64,000 bases of DNA from JAGVPT01 sp964439265 (GCA_964439265.1 CAYTOA010000002.1:75610-139609); one strand, 5' to 3'. Counted from the stretch's first letter, positions 17,766-27,535 are shown. The notes: generated from the letters alone by a model not told the origin. Numbers and translations are program-made.

Positions 17766-19727
17766 ATGCATCTTCATATTATCGACATTGGAATTATCCT
17801 TCTTTACATCACGTCGACCATCTTTATCGGCTTCTACATTTCGAAAAGAGCCTCTAAGGACATTCATAACTATTTTCTCGGGGGAAACAGTATTCCCTGG
17901 TGGCTCTTAGGCGTTTCCGATGCCTCGGGAATGTTCGACATCGCGGGCACCATGCTTCTGGTCTACTGGCTCTCGGTGTACGGAATGAAAAGTATTTGGA
18001 TACCTTGGATCTGGCCGGTCTTCAACCAAATCTTCCTCATGGTATATTTGTCTCCGTGGCTGCGCAGATCGAACGCAATGACCGGTGCAGAATGGCTGAA
18101 AACACGGTTTGGAACGGGGAGAGGAGCGACCCTCTCACACTTCGCCGTGGTTATTTTTGCCCTCATCAGCGTTATAGGCTTCCTGTCGTATGGCTTCAAA
18201 GGAATCGGGAAATTCGCCGTTGCGTTTCTTCCCCCACTGGTCACCGACCCCGCGATCCTGATTCATTATCCCCAGATCAATGCAAACCTCTATGCGTTGA
18301 TCCTCATGGCGATCACGACGATCTATGTCGTGAAGGGAGGGATGATGAGCGTGGTGGCGACCGAGGTGGTGCAGTATTGCATCTTAACGGTTTCCGCTAT
18401 TGCGATCGGATGCATCGCGATGTACCACGTTTCGCCGGAGATGATATCGAGCGTCGTACCGGCGGGATGGAAGACACTGTTCTTTGGCTCGAACCTGAAT
18501 CTTGATTGGTCGTCAGTACATTCTGCGGCCGCCACGAAAGTTGTCGCCTTCAACCAGTGGATCAAGACAGATGGATATTCTCTTTTCGGCATTTTTTTTG
18601 GAATGATGGTATTCAAAGGTCTCTTTGTCGCCGGAGCGGGCCCCGCTCCAAACTACGACATGCAGCGCATTCTCTCAACGCGGAGCCCGAAAGAAGCCGC
18701 AAAAATGAATTCTCTCGTCAGCGTTGTGCTTAATCCGACGCGTTATTTCATGGTAGCCGGACTGACGGTTCTCGCTCTGACGAATTTCGACACGCTCTAT
18801 AAGAGTTCTACGACAACTCCGGATTTCGAAGCAATTCTTTCGGAAGTGCTCGCACACTATGTTCCGGTGGGTCTCCTCGGCCTTCTCATGGCTGGTTTCA
18901 TTGCGGCATTTATGAGCAACTTTGCCGCTACGGTGAACGCTGCTCCCGCGTATATTGTGAACGACATCTATAAACGCTACATAAATCCGAACGCGGCGTC
19001 GAAGAAATATGTGCGCATGAGCTATGTCGCCTCCATTGCCGTCGTCATCGTGGGCATCACAACGGGATTCTTCGTCGAGTCCATTAATCAGATCGCTCTG
19101 TGGATCGTCGCTTCGTTGTGGGGAGGGTATACGGCTGCCAACGTCCTGAAATGGTACTGGTGGAGGTTTAACGGCTTCGGGTATTTTGTGGGAATGGTTT
19201 CCGGCATTGCTACGTCCTTGATCCTCCTTCTCCTCCAAAGTCTCAATCTATTTCCGTATCTGAACGATTGGCCTCTTCCTGCCAATCCGAGTATGAATTC
19301 ATTTCCGCTTATTTTCTTAATCTCAATTATCGGCTGCGTCACTGCGACGCTCTTAACCGAACCAGAGAGCGACGAAGTGCTGATGAGTTTTTACCGTTCC
19401 ATTCGCCCGTGGGGTTTCTGGAAGCCGATCCATGAGAAAGTTGTCCGTGTCTCTCCTGGATTTGTCGGGAATAAAAACTTCAAGCGAGATATGGCAAACG
19501 TTGCCGTGGGAATGACTTGGCAAATTACGCTGATGGCAACGCCGGTCTTCCTGGTGCTTCGGGAATTCTCCTCCTTCGGTATCTGTATCGGTGTCCTTAT
19601 CGTGACATCGCTGATTCTAAAATTTAACTGGTGGGATAAACTTGATGCGTCGTATGGCGACAACTCCGTTGTGTCGGAAGGTTCAATCGTTGAAAAGGAG
19701 ATTCCGCTTGCATTAAAAGAAGCGTAA
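17766..19727 (+). CDS. Sodium:solute symporter (SSS family)
   Basis: 653 residues from the ATG at 17766, which has CGGAG about 10 bases upstream. A TTG at 17742 would add eight residues. There are about 13-14 membrane helices with SSS landmarks: RASKDIHNYFLGGNSIPWW in the first loop, GVSDASGMFDIAGTM in helix 2, GAGPAPNYDMQRILSTRSPK, and GLLGLLMAGFIAAFMSNFAA. The protein is longer than typical PutP (about 500), with an extended C-terminal third. Family members carry sugars, amino acids or carboxylates with Na+. Given the TonB/CBM9 neighbours, a sugar or glycoside is the best guess. The terminator before it implies a separate promoter. Confidence 0.9.
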   Translation: MHLHIIDIGIILLYITSTIFIGFYISKRASKDIHNYFLGGNSIPWWLLGVSDASGMFDIAGTMLLVYWLSVYGMKSIWIPWIWPVFNQIFLMVYLSPWLRRSNAMTGAEWLKTRFGTGRGATLSHFAVVIFALISVIGFLSYGFKGIGKFAVAFLPPLVTDPAILIHYPQINANLYALILMAITTIYVVKGGMMSVVATEVVQYCILTVSAIAIGCIAMYHVSPEMISSVVPAGWKTLFFGSNLNLDWSSVHSAAATKVVAFNQWIKTDGYSLFGIFFGMMVFKGLFVAGAGPAPNYDMQRILSTRSPKEAAKMNSLVSVVLNPTRYFMVAGLTVLALTNFDTLYKSSTTTPDFEAILSEVLAHYVPVGLLGLLMAGFIAAFMSNFAATVNAAPAYIVNDIYKRYINPNAASKKYVRMSYVASIAVVIVGITTGFFVESINQIALWIVASLWGGYTAANVLKWYWWRFNGFGYFVGMVSGIATSLILLLLQSLNLFPYLNDWPLPANPSMNSFPLIFLISIIGCVTATLLTEPESDEVLMSFYRSIRPWGFWKPIHEKVVRVSPGFVGNKNFKRDMANVAVGMTWQITLMATPVFLVLREFSSFGICIGVLIVTSLILKFNWWDKLDASYGDNSVVSEGSIVEKEIPLALKEA

Positions 19728-20064
19728 CCGATCATCAAAGAATGTTCCTTTGCGCGGTCACGCTGGATTTTAGAAACAACGCCATTGCGTCACTCATGCC
19801 CGAACTGCAACGCCGGCCTCTGTAGATTTTTAGCTGATTTTTATTAGATTCTATATGCAATGAGCATCAGAGGATCACGCTTCTTGCGGGATGCGAACGT
19901 TATTCTATGCGCATTGTGATCTTGCCCCTCAAACTGAGGATACTCACTGACAAAGTGCGCTGTGGCAGCTTCTGATTCCACGAATTAGCAGTGGTGACAT
20001 GAAGTAATTGCCGGATAACGTGGCCCGACGGAAACCGCCCGCTTACGGTCCTCCAACGAATCGT
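19728..20064. other. Intergenic region, nothing recognised
   Basis: About 335 bases between the symporter and the SGNH gene. I see no RNA gene, clear hairpin or strong promoter. An in-frame TTG at 20008 could extend the next gene into this stretch. Confidence 0.5.
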
Positions 20065-22299
20065 ATGATCAATTTGACACGCCGCAAAAAAATTCTTTTC
20101 ATCACCATCTCGATCCTCTTGCCCTGCCTTTTCCTCGCTCTGATCGAAATTGGATTGCGACTGGTTTCATTCGGAGATGACCTGCGGCTTTTTGTTCCGG
20201 GTTCGGATCTTCGCTACCTTGAAGCGAACCGGCTCGTCGGTAAAAGGTTCTTCAGTAAATTTGAGCAAACTCAACCCCCGCGTGACCCCTTCTTGAAAGA
20301 AAAGCCTTCCAACGGATACCGGATCTTCGTTCTTGGCGAGTCGACCGTTCAGGGTTTTCCGTATGAGCCCAACCTTGCTTTTCCCAGGATCTTGCAGCGA
20401 CGACTTCAAGACGTGTTTCCAAACCGCACTATCGAAGTTGTAAACCTTGGCATGACGGCGGTGTCGAGTTATACCCTGCTCGATTTTGCGGGCGAAGTGC
20501 TTGAGCAGAATCCTGATGCAGTCTTGATCTATACGGGGCACAATGAGTACTACGGCGCTTTAGGCGTTGGCTCTATGGAAAACGGCTCAATTCCGAAGTG
20601 GCTGAAGAAAATACATTTAAGACTGGTGCATTTTAAAACATATCAGATGCTTCAGATATGCATTAACGAAATTTCGCGATTTTTCAGTCCAACGGTCGAG
20701 AGTGCTAACAAGGCGACTCTGATGGAACGAATGGGTGCTAAGAACCAAATTCCCTACAATTCAACGGTCTACAGAGAGGGATTAAGCCAATTCTCCGATA
20801 ACATAGGCGCATTACTGGAAGAATTGAAAGAAGCACACGTATCCGTTCTTATCGGTGACCTTGTCAGCAATGTTGGCGACATGCCCCCATTTCAATCGGT
20901 TTCGTTGCCGACGGCTTCCTCGGCGGACTCGGCGTATTCTGCCGCGCAAGGCCTCATGGCTGCTCACGCGTATGGAGAGGCGAAGGCGGAATACCTCAGG
21001 GCCAAAGATCTGGATGCGATCCGTTTCAGGGCTCCCGAAGATTTGAACAGGTTGGTTGCGGCGATCGCGGATTCGCTTCATATACCTCGCGTCCCTGTCA
21101 AGGCGATCTTTGAAAGTAATTCGCCGCATGGCATCGTGGGTGACAACTTGATGATCGACCATCTCCATCCCAACATCGACGGCTATTTTCTCATGGCGGA
21201 TGCCTTCTTCACGGCTTTGCGGGAGAACGAAATGATCGAGAGGAGCTGGGATTCCTCAAAAATAAGATCGCCGGGTTATTACAGGAGCAACTGGGGATTC
21301 ACCGAGCTCGACAGTATGTTTGCGGTCGTACGCATCCGGCATCTGAAAGCGGGATGGCCGTTTCAACCTGAGACGGTCGTCAACAATTTTCGAACGACAT
21401 ACGTGCCGAAAGGCATCATAGACTCGTTGGCATTTGTCAGCGTAGAGTATGTCGACGTTACGCCTGTCACGGCTCACAAGAGACTCGCTGCCTATTACGA
21501 ATCGATGGGGGACCTGCGGCATGCGTCGAAAGAATATCTTTCATTGGCTTATCGGTCACCTTCGGAAGCCTCCTCCTTCTATTTTGCCGGCGACCTTGCG
21601 TACAAAGCGGGTGATTACTCGAATACGGTCCGATACCTTCAAGAATCGCCGTATCCCGATACAAGTTCGTTTGTCCAATTTACTCTCGCGTCAATTTTTT
21701 CGTCGCAGCGAAAATACTATGAGGCGCTGGCCTCGCTTGCAAAACTCGAACAATTGCCGTTGGATAGAGGGATTTCGTTGCAGGCGGAGAAACTCAAATA
21801 CAGGGTTCAGCAAGATTCAGGGCTCATCGATGGTGCTCAACAAACGCTGGCAGCGATAAGGAAGGTCGATCCGTTATTTGACGAATCGAACGAGAGAAAA
21901 AACCTTCTCATTTTGGTTCCGGGAAAGATAAAACCCTATTTGGAAAGGGCCGATGCACTAAAGAACGAGGGACACTTATCGGAAGCGATCACCATACTGA
22001 AAGAAGCGAATAAGATTCGTGAGATACCTTACACCGACCTTCTTATCGGAAAGATGATGTTTGCTCAAAAAGATGCCGGCGCCCTGACGTATTTGGAAAA
22101 AGCATTTAAAGAAATCAAGAACGACCCGGCGCTTATATCCAGTCTTTGTCTGCTTTATTTGATGGATGGAAATATTCCAAAAGCCAAAGCGAGGCTTGAC
22201 GATTTCGAAAGAATCGAGGGGAGAGATCAGCCGAGGTCCAAGCAGTTGGAAGCAATTCTCAAACGAGGCCAGGAACGAAGGAAGATAAACCGTAACTAG
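20065..22299 (+). CDS. Membrane-anchored SGNH hydrolase-like protein with TPR region
   Basis: 744 residues from the ATG at 20065. A TTG at 20008 would add 19 residues; neither start has a good ribosome binding site. The N-terminus has one membrane helix (about 10-32). The SGNH blocks are visible: FVLGESTVQGFPY with the nucleophile Ser, VVNLGMTAVSS, VLIYTGHNEYYG with the block III Asn, and DHLHPNIDGYFLMADAF with the Asp/His pair. The C-terminal half (about 470-740) is helical and looks like tetratricopeptide repeats (ASKEYLSLAYRSPSEA, then AITILKEANKI). Proteins of this layout are probably lipid or polysaccharide esterases or acyltransferases on the outer face. The substrate is unknown. Confidence 0.8.
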   Translation: MINLTRRKKILFITISILLPCLFLALIEIGLRLVSFGDDLRLFVPGSDLRYLEANRLVGKRFFSKFEQTQPPRDPFLKEKPSNGYRIFVLGESTVQGFPYEPNLAFPRILQRRLQDVFPNRTIEVVNLGMTAVSSYTLLDFAGEVLEQNPDAVLIYTGHNEYYGALGVGSMENGSIPKWLKKIHLRLVHFKTYQMLQICINEISRFFSPTVESANKATLMERMGAKNQIPYNSTVYREGLSQFSDNIGALLEELKEAHVSVLIGDLVSNVGDMPPFQSVSLPTASSADSAYSAAQGLMAAHAYGEAKAEYLRAKDLDAIRFRAPEDLNRLVAAIADSLHIPRVPVKAIFESNSPHGIVGDNLMIDHLHPNIDGYFLMADAFFTALRENEMIERSWDSSKIRSPGYYRSNWGFTELDSMFAVVRIRHLKAGWPFQPETVVNNFRTTYVPKGIIDSLAFVSVEYVDVTPVTAHKRLAAYYESMGDLRHASKEYLSLAYRSPSEASSFYFAGDLAYKAGDYSNTVRYLQESPYPDTSSFVQFTLASIFSSQRKYYEALASLAKLEQLPLDRGISLQAEKLKYRVQQDSGLIDGAQQTLAAIRKVDPLFDESNERKNLLILVPGKIKPYLERADALKNEGHLSEAITILKEANKIREIPYTDLLIGKMMFAQKDAGALTYLEKAFKEIKNDPALISSLCLLYLMDGNIPKAKARLDDFERIEGRDQPRSKQLEAILKRGQERRKINRN

Positions 22300-22330
22300 C
22301 GTCGTTTCCAATAAATAATCTTGTGTTTTT

Positions 22331-22420
22331 ACCGCCAAGGCGCGGAGGACGCCAAGGGTATTGTTGCTCATTAATACTTATAGCTTCTTAGCGTGCTTGG
22401 CGTCTTAGCGGTTATAAAAA
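22331..22420. repeat. Pair of inverted CGCCAAG-type repeats
   Basis: At 22331-22360 the sequence contains ACCGCCAAGGCG and GACGCCAAGG. At 22391-22420 the opposite strand reads TTTTTATAACCGCTAAGACG followed by CCAAGCACGC. The two form an inverted pair about 30 bases apart. A third copy, minus orientation, is at 48547-48569, and a degraded one starts at about 22666. This is a dispersed intergenic repeat family. Confidence 0.7.
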
Positions 22421-22447
22421 AATGCAACATTATTTTTTGTGAAACAG

Positions 22448-22635
22448 CACTAGAAGTATCTCAAAAAACATGTCACCTTATCCTTCCCTACGGGTCTACG
22501 ACACGTAGGGTCGTGGACGATGCGCTCGCTCCGCTCGCTTACTCAGGATTAGCGGTTATTTGTTCACCCTGAGCAAGTCCCCCGAAGGGGGACGCGTCGA
22601 AGGGTCAGCGCAAAATCATTTTTGAGATACTAGTG
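22448..22635. repeat. Small element with terminal inverted repeats
   Basis: The left end has CACTAG, three extra bases, then TATCTCAAAAA (22448-22467). The right end is TTTTTGAGATACTAGTG (22619-22635), its reverse complement. Inside are a CCCTACG/CGTAGGG hairpin (about 22486-22510), a GCTCGCTCCGCTCGCT run and a CACCCTGAGC/GTCGAAGGGT repeat. No coding potential. It looks like a miniature non-autonomous mobile element or a nested repeat island. Confidence 0.55.
22563..22610. repeat. CACCCTGAGC palindromic repeat unit
   Basis: TTCACCCTGAGC at the left and GTCGAAGGGTCAGC at the right enclose a GTCCCCC-GAA-GGGGGAC hairpin (22577-22593). Units of this wording recur between genes in many environmental genomes. 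It is nested inside the terminal-repeat element above. Confidence 0.6.
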
Positions 22636-23046
22636 TTCTTTATGAAAATAGTATAGTATCTCCGGCCAAGACGTTAAGCACGTTTAGCGTGCTTGAGGTC
22701 AAAGAAAAACACTACGCATGGCATCCCTGGCGCCTTGTGCTGAAAGCATCCCTTCGTACGTGGTGAAGGAAAGATGGAAGAGCTTTTGCTGGATCACAGT
22801 CCTCTAAATTCAGGTGAAAGTTCATTTTTTTCAAATCTCGAGTGTGGAGTGCGGCGGATTATTGCGGGTTTAACGACATTATTTCATAACTGTGAGCAGA
22901 GCGGATGAGCAAAAGGCGAGTATGATGCCGTGTTATCAGATTCTTAATCAATACATTATCAATTTAGTAATGACGCTTTAATAAGCGATAGATAATGCTC
23001 ACCCGTGCCGCAATTCATTTAGTTGTAATGCGGCACAGGATATGCA
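22636..23046. other. Intergenic remainder before the membrane-protein gene
   Basis: Holds a degenerate repeat (22666-22700, CCAAGACGTTAAGCACG followed by TTTAGCGTGCTTGAGG, itself partly self-complementary). After that comes AT-richer unique sequence without a recognisable gene. AGGA at 23037-23040 precedes the TTG start of the next gene. Confidence 0.5.
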
Positions 23047-24483
23047 TTGAACATTATCGCTATGCAATTGTTGCACGACACGACTCTCCTCTATACCCTC
23101 ATCGCGACGATTGCCGCAGGCGGAATAGTTATTTCCCGCGGACAAGATAGTCGAACCTTCGGACCGCTGAACCAGGGGAAAATGTATCCTTGGATCCTTC
23201 CCGCGCTTGCGATTCTTGCGAGTTCGATTTTTCAATTCTGGATTATCATGTTGCCGATTCTTCCCTTTGCGCACCCTGAGGTCTTGATTTTCTGCGCGCT
23301 GTCCGTTTCGCTTCTTGCTCCAGTTGTCCTTTCTCGCAATCCTGCCCATAGCGCCCGAAAATTTCGCGAGCTGCTCTCATCACGACTCAGGACAACGCTT
23401 TCGATGATTCTGCTCGTTTTTTATGCTCTGGTTCAGCCCCTCGCATTCCTCTACCTCGCCGACCACACCCTCTCTCATTACTTCATGAACTCCGGCTATT
23501 TCCTGCTAGTGTTTCTGATCGTGGTTGCTGGGATTTGTGCGTTGATTGGAGGGAAAAATATTTCGACGTACATGAGCATGCCGTTTGTTCTCACCATCGT
23601 CGTCCTTGCAATTGGAGTATCGTATTTCGGGATAAAGATTCCGGAGCTTTTGGCTTTTTTGAGATTTCCGATGGAAGAAGCGGAGCATTTCTTCATCGAA
23701 AGAAATGTCGCTGAATCGAATTGGATTTATGGGACCGCAGGCTTCTGTGCCGTAAGTTGGTGGATATGGTGGAGTGATAAGGGCGTTCTCGTTGCGTCTG
23801 AAATGTCCGATGAAGAGGCGAATCCGCGTTCAACAGTTGTTGCCTCGATCGTCTGTGTCGGGCTCGCGTTGGTATTGCTCTCGTTGCGTTCATCCGGAAT
23901 TGTTTTGCAGACGAACTCATCGATGGGACCTTCTTTATTTCTTCGGCAGAACGACGTCTTCACGTTCTTTCTCTTGTTCGGCCTGGTCTCGGTCTTTATT
24001 TCTGCATTCGTTCAGTCATTCCAGATCATCGGCAGAGTAGTTCAGGCTTATTTGATCAGCGCTGTGCTGCAAAGAGAAAAAAGCGAGAAGCATCGCTTGG
24101 CAGCTCGCCTTGCGATTTCATCGGGAGTTTTGGTTTCTATTTTTGTTATCCCGTTCGTACAGCAGTCGGGGGTTGAATTGGTGTTCGTCTATCTGGCATA
24201 CCTCGCATGTTTTGCGACACCGCTGTCGGCGCTCTTTGTGGTTTTTTTAATCTGGCGGGATCGAAGCGAGACAGGAATGATCGCCGGTTTTGTCGGCGGC
24301 CTGAGCGGAGGCATTATTGCCATGACAGCCCTGTTCCTGGAACGGAAGCCCGGTCAAGATTCGTGGCTGTCTCTCTACGAAATTGCTGCGGGGATATTCT
24401 TAGTTTCGGCCGCATGCACGATTTGCGGAATCTACCTTCATTCTTCAAGGGTGTACCTCCGCCTCTCATCCAAAGAGCCTTGA
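23047..24483 (+). CDS. Polytopic membrane protein, divergent symporter-like
   Basis: 478 residues. The chosen TTG start has AGGA six bases upstream. The next choice is an ATG at 23062 with no such site. I count 12-13 membrane helices. Some segments recall the SSS/APC fold: SWWIWWSDKGVLVASEMSDEEA resembles the W-x-x-D-Q-x-x-x-Q-R region, and IWRDRSETGMIAGFVGGLSG resembles the late helix of SSS proteins. Key SSS signatures are otherwise weak, so family membership is uncertain. Substrate unknown. It stands alone, convergent with the acetate transporter gene. Confidence 0.65.
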   Translation: MNIIAMQLLHDTTLLYTLIATIAAGGIVISRGQDSRTFGPLNQGKMYPWILPALAILASSIFQFWIIMLPILPFAHPEVLIFCALSVSLLAPVVLSRNPAHSARKFRELLSSRLRTTLSMILLVFYALVQPLAFLYLADHTLSHYFMNSGYFLLVFLIVVAGICALIGGKNISTYMSMPFVLTIVVLAIGVSYFGIKIPELLAFLRFPMEEAEHFFIERNVAESNWIYGTAGFCAVSWWIWWSDKGVLVASEMSDEEANPRSTVVASIVCVGLALVLLSLRSSGIVLQTNSSMGPSLFLRQNDVFTFFLLFGLVSVFISAFVQSFQIIGRVVQAYLISAVLQREKSEKHRLAARLAISSGVLVSIFVIPFVQQSGVELVFVYLAYLACFATPLSALFVVFLIWRDRSETGMIAGFVGGLSGGIIAMTALFLERKPGQDSWLSLYEIAAGIFLVSAACTICGIYLHSSRVYLRLSSKEP

Positions 24484-24619
24484 GCCGTCACCGACCCGCC
24501 CTCTTCAATACCGCTATTCGAAATAAAGTATTCCGCGAATGCTTCTGTATTTGTTAATCCTGCGTCGCTCCCGGAACACGCACAGCGAAAGTGGAAATAG
24601 GATTAGGCCGTCGTCGACA

Positions 24620-25210
24620 TCACCTCTTTATTAGTCCCAACGGCATGAGCGCTCTGCCAAAAATATCGTTTAATATTAGCGCCATTCCAGTGTAGCAGGC
24701 AGAAAGTCCGCAGATGATTCCTTCAAAGCCGGTAAATTGTTTTAGTGGCACGCTGTCGGTTGCATCGCCAAGAGCCAGAAGAAAAAAGAGAACCGTCAGC
24801 GTTCCGAAGACCACCTGCAAGGCGCGGGATAATTTCAGCGTTCCGAAGAACATGAACATCGTGAAGACTCCCCATAACGTGAGGAAGCAGATCATCCCCG
24901 GCTTTGACGTGGGTTCTCCCATGCCCAGTTTTGGCATGAGGATCAACGCAACAAGGATCAGCCAGAAAAATCCGTAGGAAGAGAATGCGGTCATCCCGAA
25001 GGTATTGTTCTTTTTCCATTCCATGACGCCGGCAATGATCTGTGCCATTCCACCGTAGAATATTCCCATTGCAAGGATCATCGAGTTGAATTCATAAAAT
25101 CCGGCGTTGTGGATATTTAACAGGACCGTCGTCATACCGAATGCTAGTAAGCCAAGTGGTGCTGGATTGGCGGTTGTGTCTTTTATCTCGTATCTGGCGA
25201 CATCGCTCAT
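24620..25210 (-). CDS. satP: Acetate uptake transporter, GPR1/FUN34/YaaH (SatP) family
   Basis: 196 residues starting at 25210, where AGGAATTACC precedes the ATG. A TTG 15 bases further out lacks such a site. The family signature NPAPLGL is at residues 15-21, followed by six membrane helices (FGMTTVLLNIHNAGFYE, then FYGGMAQIIAGVMEWKKNN and GFFWLILVALILMPKLG). Length matches bacterial SatP (about 190). It imports acetate, and often succinate, with protons. It is followed within about 400 bases of converging genes and has no operon partner visible. Confidence 0.93.
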   Translation of the reverse strand: MSDVARYEIKDTTANPAPLGLLAFGMTTVLLNIHNAGFYEFNSMILAMGIFYGGMAQIIAGVMEWKKNNTFGMTAFSSYGFFWLILVALILMPKLGMGEPTSKPGMICFLTLWGVFTMFMFFGTLKLSRALQVVFGTLTVLFFLLALGDATDSVPLKQFTGFEGIICGLSACYTGMALILNDIFGRALMPLGLIKR

Positions 25211-25285
25211 GGTAATTCCTTTCAATGGTTGGTTGAACGGGTTTAGGGATGACGTATCAGGATTGTTTCATGGTCCCTTTTGGTT

Positions 25286-27187
25286 CTATTTCTTGATCTT
25301 TGCTGCCGGCCGGATGATGAGGTCCAGCAGATCGGGTACTGATTGATCCTGCTCTAAGTACGGATATCGTTCGCCGCCATGGTAGCTCACTGGATACGTC
25401 TGAAAGAATTCACCGTTCGCCGCAAGCAGGTCGAGCGGAAGGGAAGATGCTTTACTCAATTTCAAGGCATCTCGAATAATATCCTTCGTATACTTCCGCC
25501 CGTTCACAGCAATGAGTTTCATGCCCGGCCCGAGGCCTGCTTTGAATGCAGGGGTTTCCGGAATAACATCGATTATCGTTCCGTCTTCTTCTGCAAGAAT
25601 GCCGAGAGAAAAACGGAGATCGGTAGTCTTTCTCACCTCTTCTATGGATCTTTGCATTTCATTCATCGTATCTCTGTAGACTAATTTCCAGCCCCCTTTT
25701 TGGATGCCCCCCGTTGGAGCGTGAGCATCGAGTGATTGCAGCCGAGTGATGAAAAACGTTTTCCAATCGTAAGCAGCAACCTGGTTCATCACTGCCACGA
25801 CATCTTCGAACATGTAAGGTTTTATTTCGGGGCCGTTGTTTTTGCCGCCGTGGAATATCCTGCAAAAGTCGTCGAGTGACTTGCTTCCGTTAGTGAGCTC
25901 TCTGATCTTGACGTCGGCTTCCAGCCAGATAAGGTATCCTTCGTCGTAAAAATCAACATCTCTTCGCCATGAATCCCAATCAGACCTGGTGTTGTACAAC
26001 AACTCCGCTTCGTCGTTTGCATCTTGAAGCGGCCGCCACGTCCGGCCCGGGCGATTGTCGAGCCTTGCAGCAACAAGAGCGAGGTCTTCGCGAAACTCTT
26101 CGGGAGAAAGGAGTCCGGACCGTGCCGTGAGGATCGCACCGAGATATTCTGTGAGGCCTTCATACACCCAAAGCAGGTCATCCTTCATCGGGCTTGAGTA
26201 GTCGCCGGTTGCGAGTCCCAACGGGCGGCGGAATTTGCCGTTCCAGGAATGGACGAACTCATGCGGGAGCAATCCTGCCCTCGTCCGGTACAAATCCTCG
26301 TCGATCAACGTCCGTTCCCCAACGCGGTCGTCGCTGCTTTGATGATGCTCAAGACCAAAGTGAGCGACCTGGTCGCTGAGCGTATAGAGAAAGTCGTAAT
26401 GATTGTAATGATGCGTGCCAAAGAGTGCGTTGGCTTCGATGACCAGCTGTTTGTAAGCGCGGACTTCTTCCGGGGTGATTTCCAGTGCCGCCTCGTTATC
26501 GCTGAGAATGTCGAGGAAATGAGGAACACCCGAGGGAGGTGTGAGATCGACGCGGCGCAAATGCGTTCCCGTGAGAAGAGGCGAGTCGATCAGCGTTGTC
26601 AGCGAGACCGGCGAGAAGGAGACGGAGTTGTTCGTTTCGCTCTTCGTTGCCAGTGCTGAGACAAATTTCCATCCTGGCGGAAGCGTTACGCTCGGTGTTA
26701 CGGTGATGTTGTCGGGCCGCGCGGAGAGGGGATAGACAACCACCTGGTTCCAGCTTAAGACAAGAAGCTGCGCCGTTGAAGATGCTCCGGAAGAAAAGCC
26801 TTCAGCCTGCGGAGGAAGAATGAAGTCGAACGAAACATCAACTTTCTCGACTCCCTGAGGAATCTCGCAATGTATGGAAAACATCTCTTCCAGATCCCGT
26901 CTCCACGAAATGATTTTTCCGCCTCCTGTTATTTTCAACCCTGCCATATCGACCACGGGACCCGTCGGTCCGTGCTCGCCGGGTATCCATTTTGGATAAA
27001 ACAACGTCAGCTGTCCGGGTCGTACTGTCATTGATTCCCGGGTATGCAATATTTTCCGCGGCGCCTCCGTCACGTCAACAGTCAAGGCGATAGAGGTTTG
27101 TTCTGTTTGAGCGAACTCTAGGTGCGGTGTCAGAAGCAGGAAGGCGGTCGATAGTTTCATCCATGTCAAAAAGAATCGCGATGTCAT
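25286..27187 (-). CDS. M61-family glycyl-aminopeptidase-like metalloprotease with PDZ domain
   Basis: 633 residues from the ATG at 27187 (GGAATTGAA upstream). Longer readings to 27268 lack a ribosome binding site. A signal peptide covers about 1-26. An N-terminal beta-domain is followed by the zinc site HEFVHSWNGK (His309, Glu310, His313) and the third ligand region VYEGLTEYLG (Glu343). A PDZ-like domain sits near the C-terminus (about 520-600, SLGILAEEDGTIIDVIPETP). M61 enzymes cleave N-terminal residues, with preference for Gly or Ala. It is exported, probably periplasmic. A promoter and a hairpin lie in its 200-base leader. Confidence 0.92.
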   Translation of the reverse strand: MTSRFFLTWMKLSTAFLLLTPHLEFAQTEQTSIALTVDVTEAPRKILHTRESMTVRPGQLTLFYPKWIPGEHGPTGPVVDMAGLKITGGGKIISWRRDLEEMFSIHCEIPQGVEKVDVSFDFILPPQAEGFSSGASSTAQLLVLSWNQVVVYPLSARPDNITVTPSVTLPPGWKFVSALATKSETNNSVSFSPVSLTTLIDSPLLTGTHLRRVDLTPPSGVPHFLDILSDNEAALEITPEEVRAYKQLVIEANALFGTHHYNHYDFLYTLSDQVAHFGLEHHQSSDDRVGERTLIDEDLYRTRAGLLPHEFVHSWNGKFRRPLGLATGDYSSPMKDDLLWVYEGLTEYLGAILTARSGLLSPEEFREDLALVAARLDNRPGRTWRPLQDANDEAELLYNTRSDWDSWRRDVDFYDEGYLIWLEADVKIRELTNGSKSLDDFCRIFHGGKNNGPEIKPYMFEDVVAVMNQVAAYDWKTFFITRLQSLDAHAPTGGIQKGGWKLVYRDTMNEMQRSIEEVRKTTDLRFSLGILAEEDGTIIDVIPETPAFKAGLGPGMKLIAVNGRKYTKDIIRDALKLSKASSLPLDLLAANGEFFQTYPVSYHGGERYPYLEQDQSVPDLLDLIIRPAAKIKK

Positions 27188-27335
27188 TTCAATTCCTTTA
27201 ATAGTTGCTGAATATTTTGTCGTCATTATCCAATTCAGCTGCGTGTGATTGCTTCTTCGCCAGTTCAAAGAAGAAGCATGATTCCGCGTCAGCCTTGCTT
27301 ACGTCAGGTCTGAGATTCAGGCATAATCTAAATCA

Positions 27336-27385
27336 GGAGATTTGGAGGGGAAAATGCATCGTTCCGGCGAATGCTCCAAATCTCC
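27336..27385. repeat. Perfect 12-bp inverted repeat in the M61 gene leader
   Basis: GGAGATTTGGAG (27336-27347) and CTCCAAATCTCC (27374-27385) pair perfectly, with an inner GCAT/ATGC pairing (27356-27359, 27371-27374). There is no T-run on either side. If the promoter at 27399-27427 is used, this hairpin forms a few bases from the 5' end of the M61 mRNA. Confidence 0.7.
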
Positions 27386-27398
27386 GGTTGGCGTCGAT

Positions 27399-27427
27399 TA
27401 TATACCAATTAAAATAATTATTTGCAA
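27399..27427 (-). promoter_or_regulatory. Candidate sigma-70-type promoter of the M61 gene
   Basis: On the minus strand TTGCAA (27427-27422), a 17-base spacer, then TATATA (27404-27399) continuing to TATATAAT. Expected start near 27391, leaving a leader of about 200 bases. Confidence 0.55.
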
Positions 27428-27535
27428 GTGGATTGGATCTCAAGGAGAGGGTCTTTTTCGCCGAATTTCAGGGCGATGAAATAGCAGAATGACCGGCGAA
27501 TACGCGTGTTGGCTGACTGTTGATTTTCTCATCAA

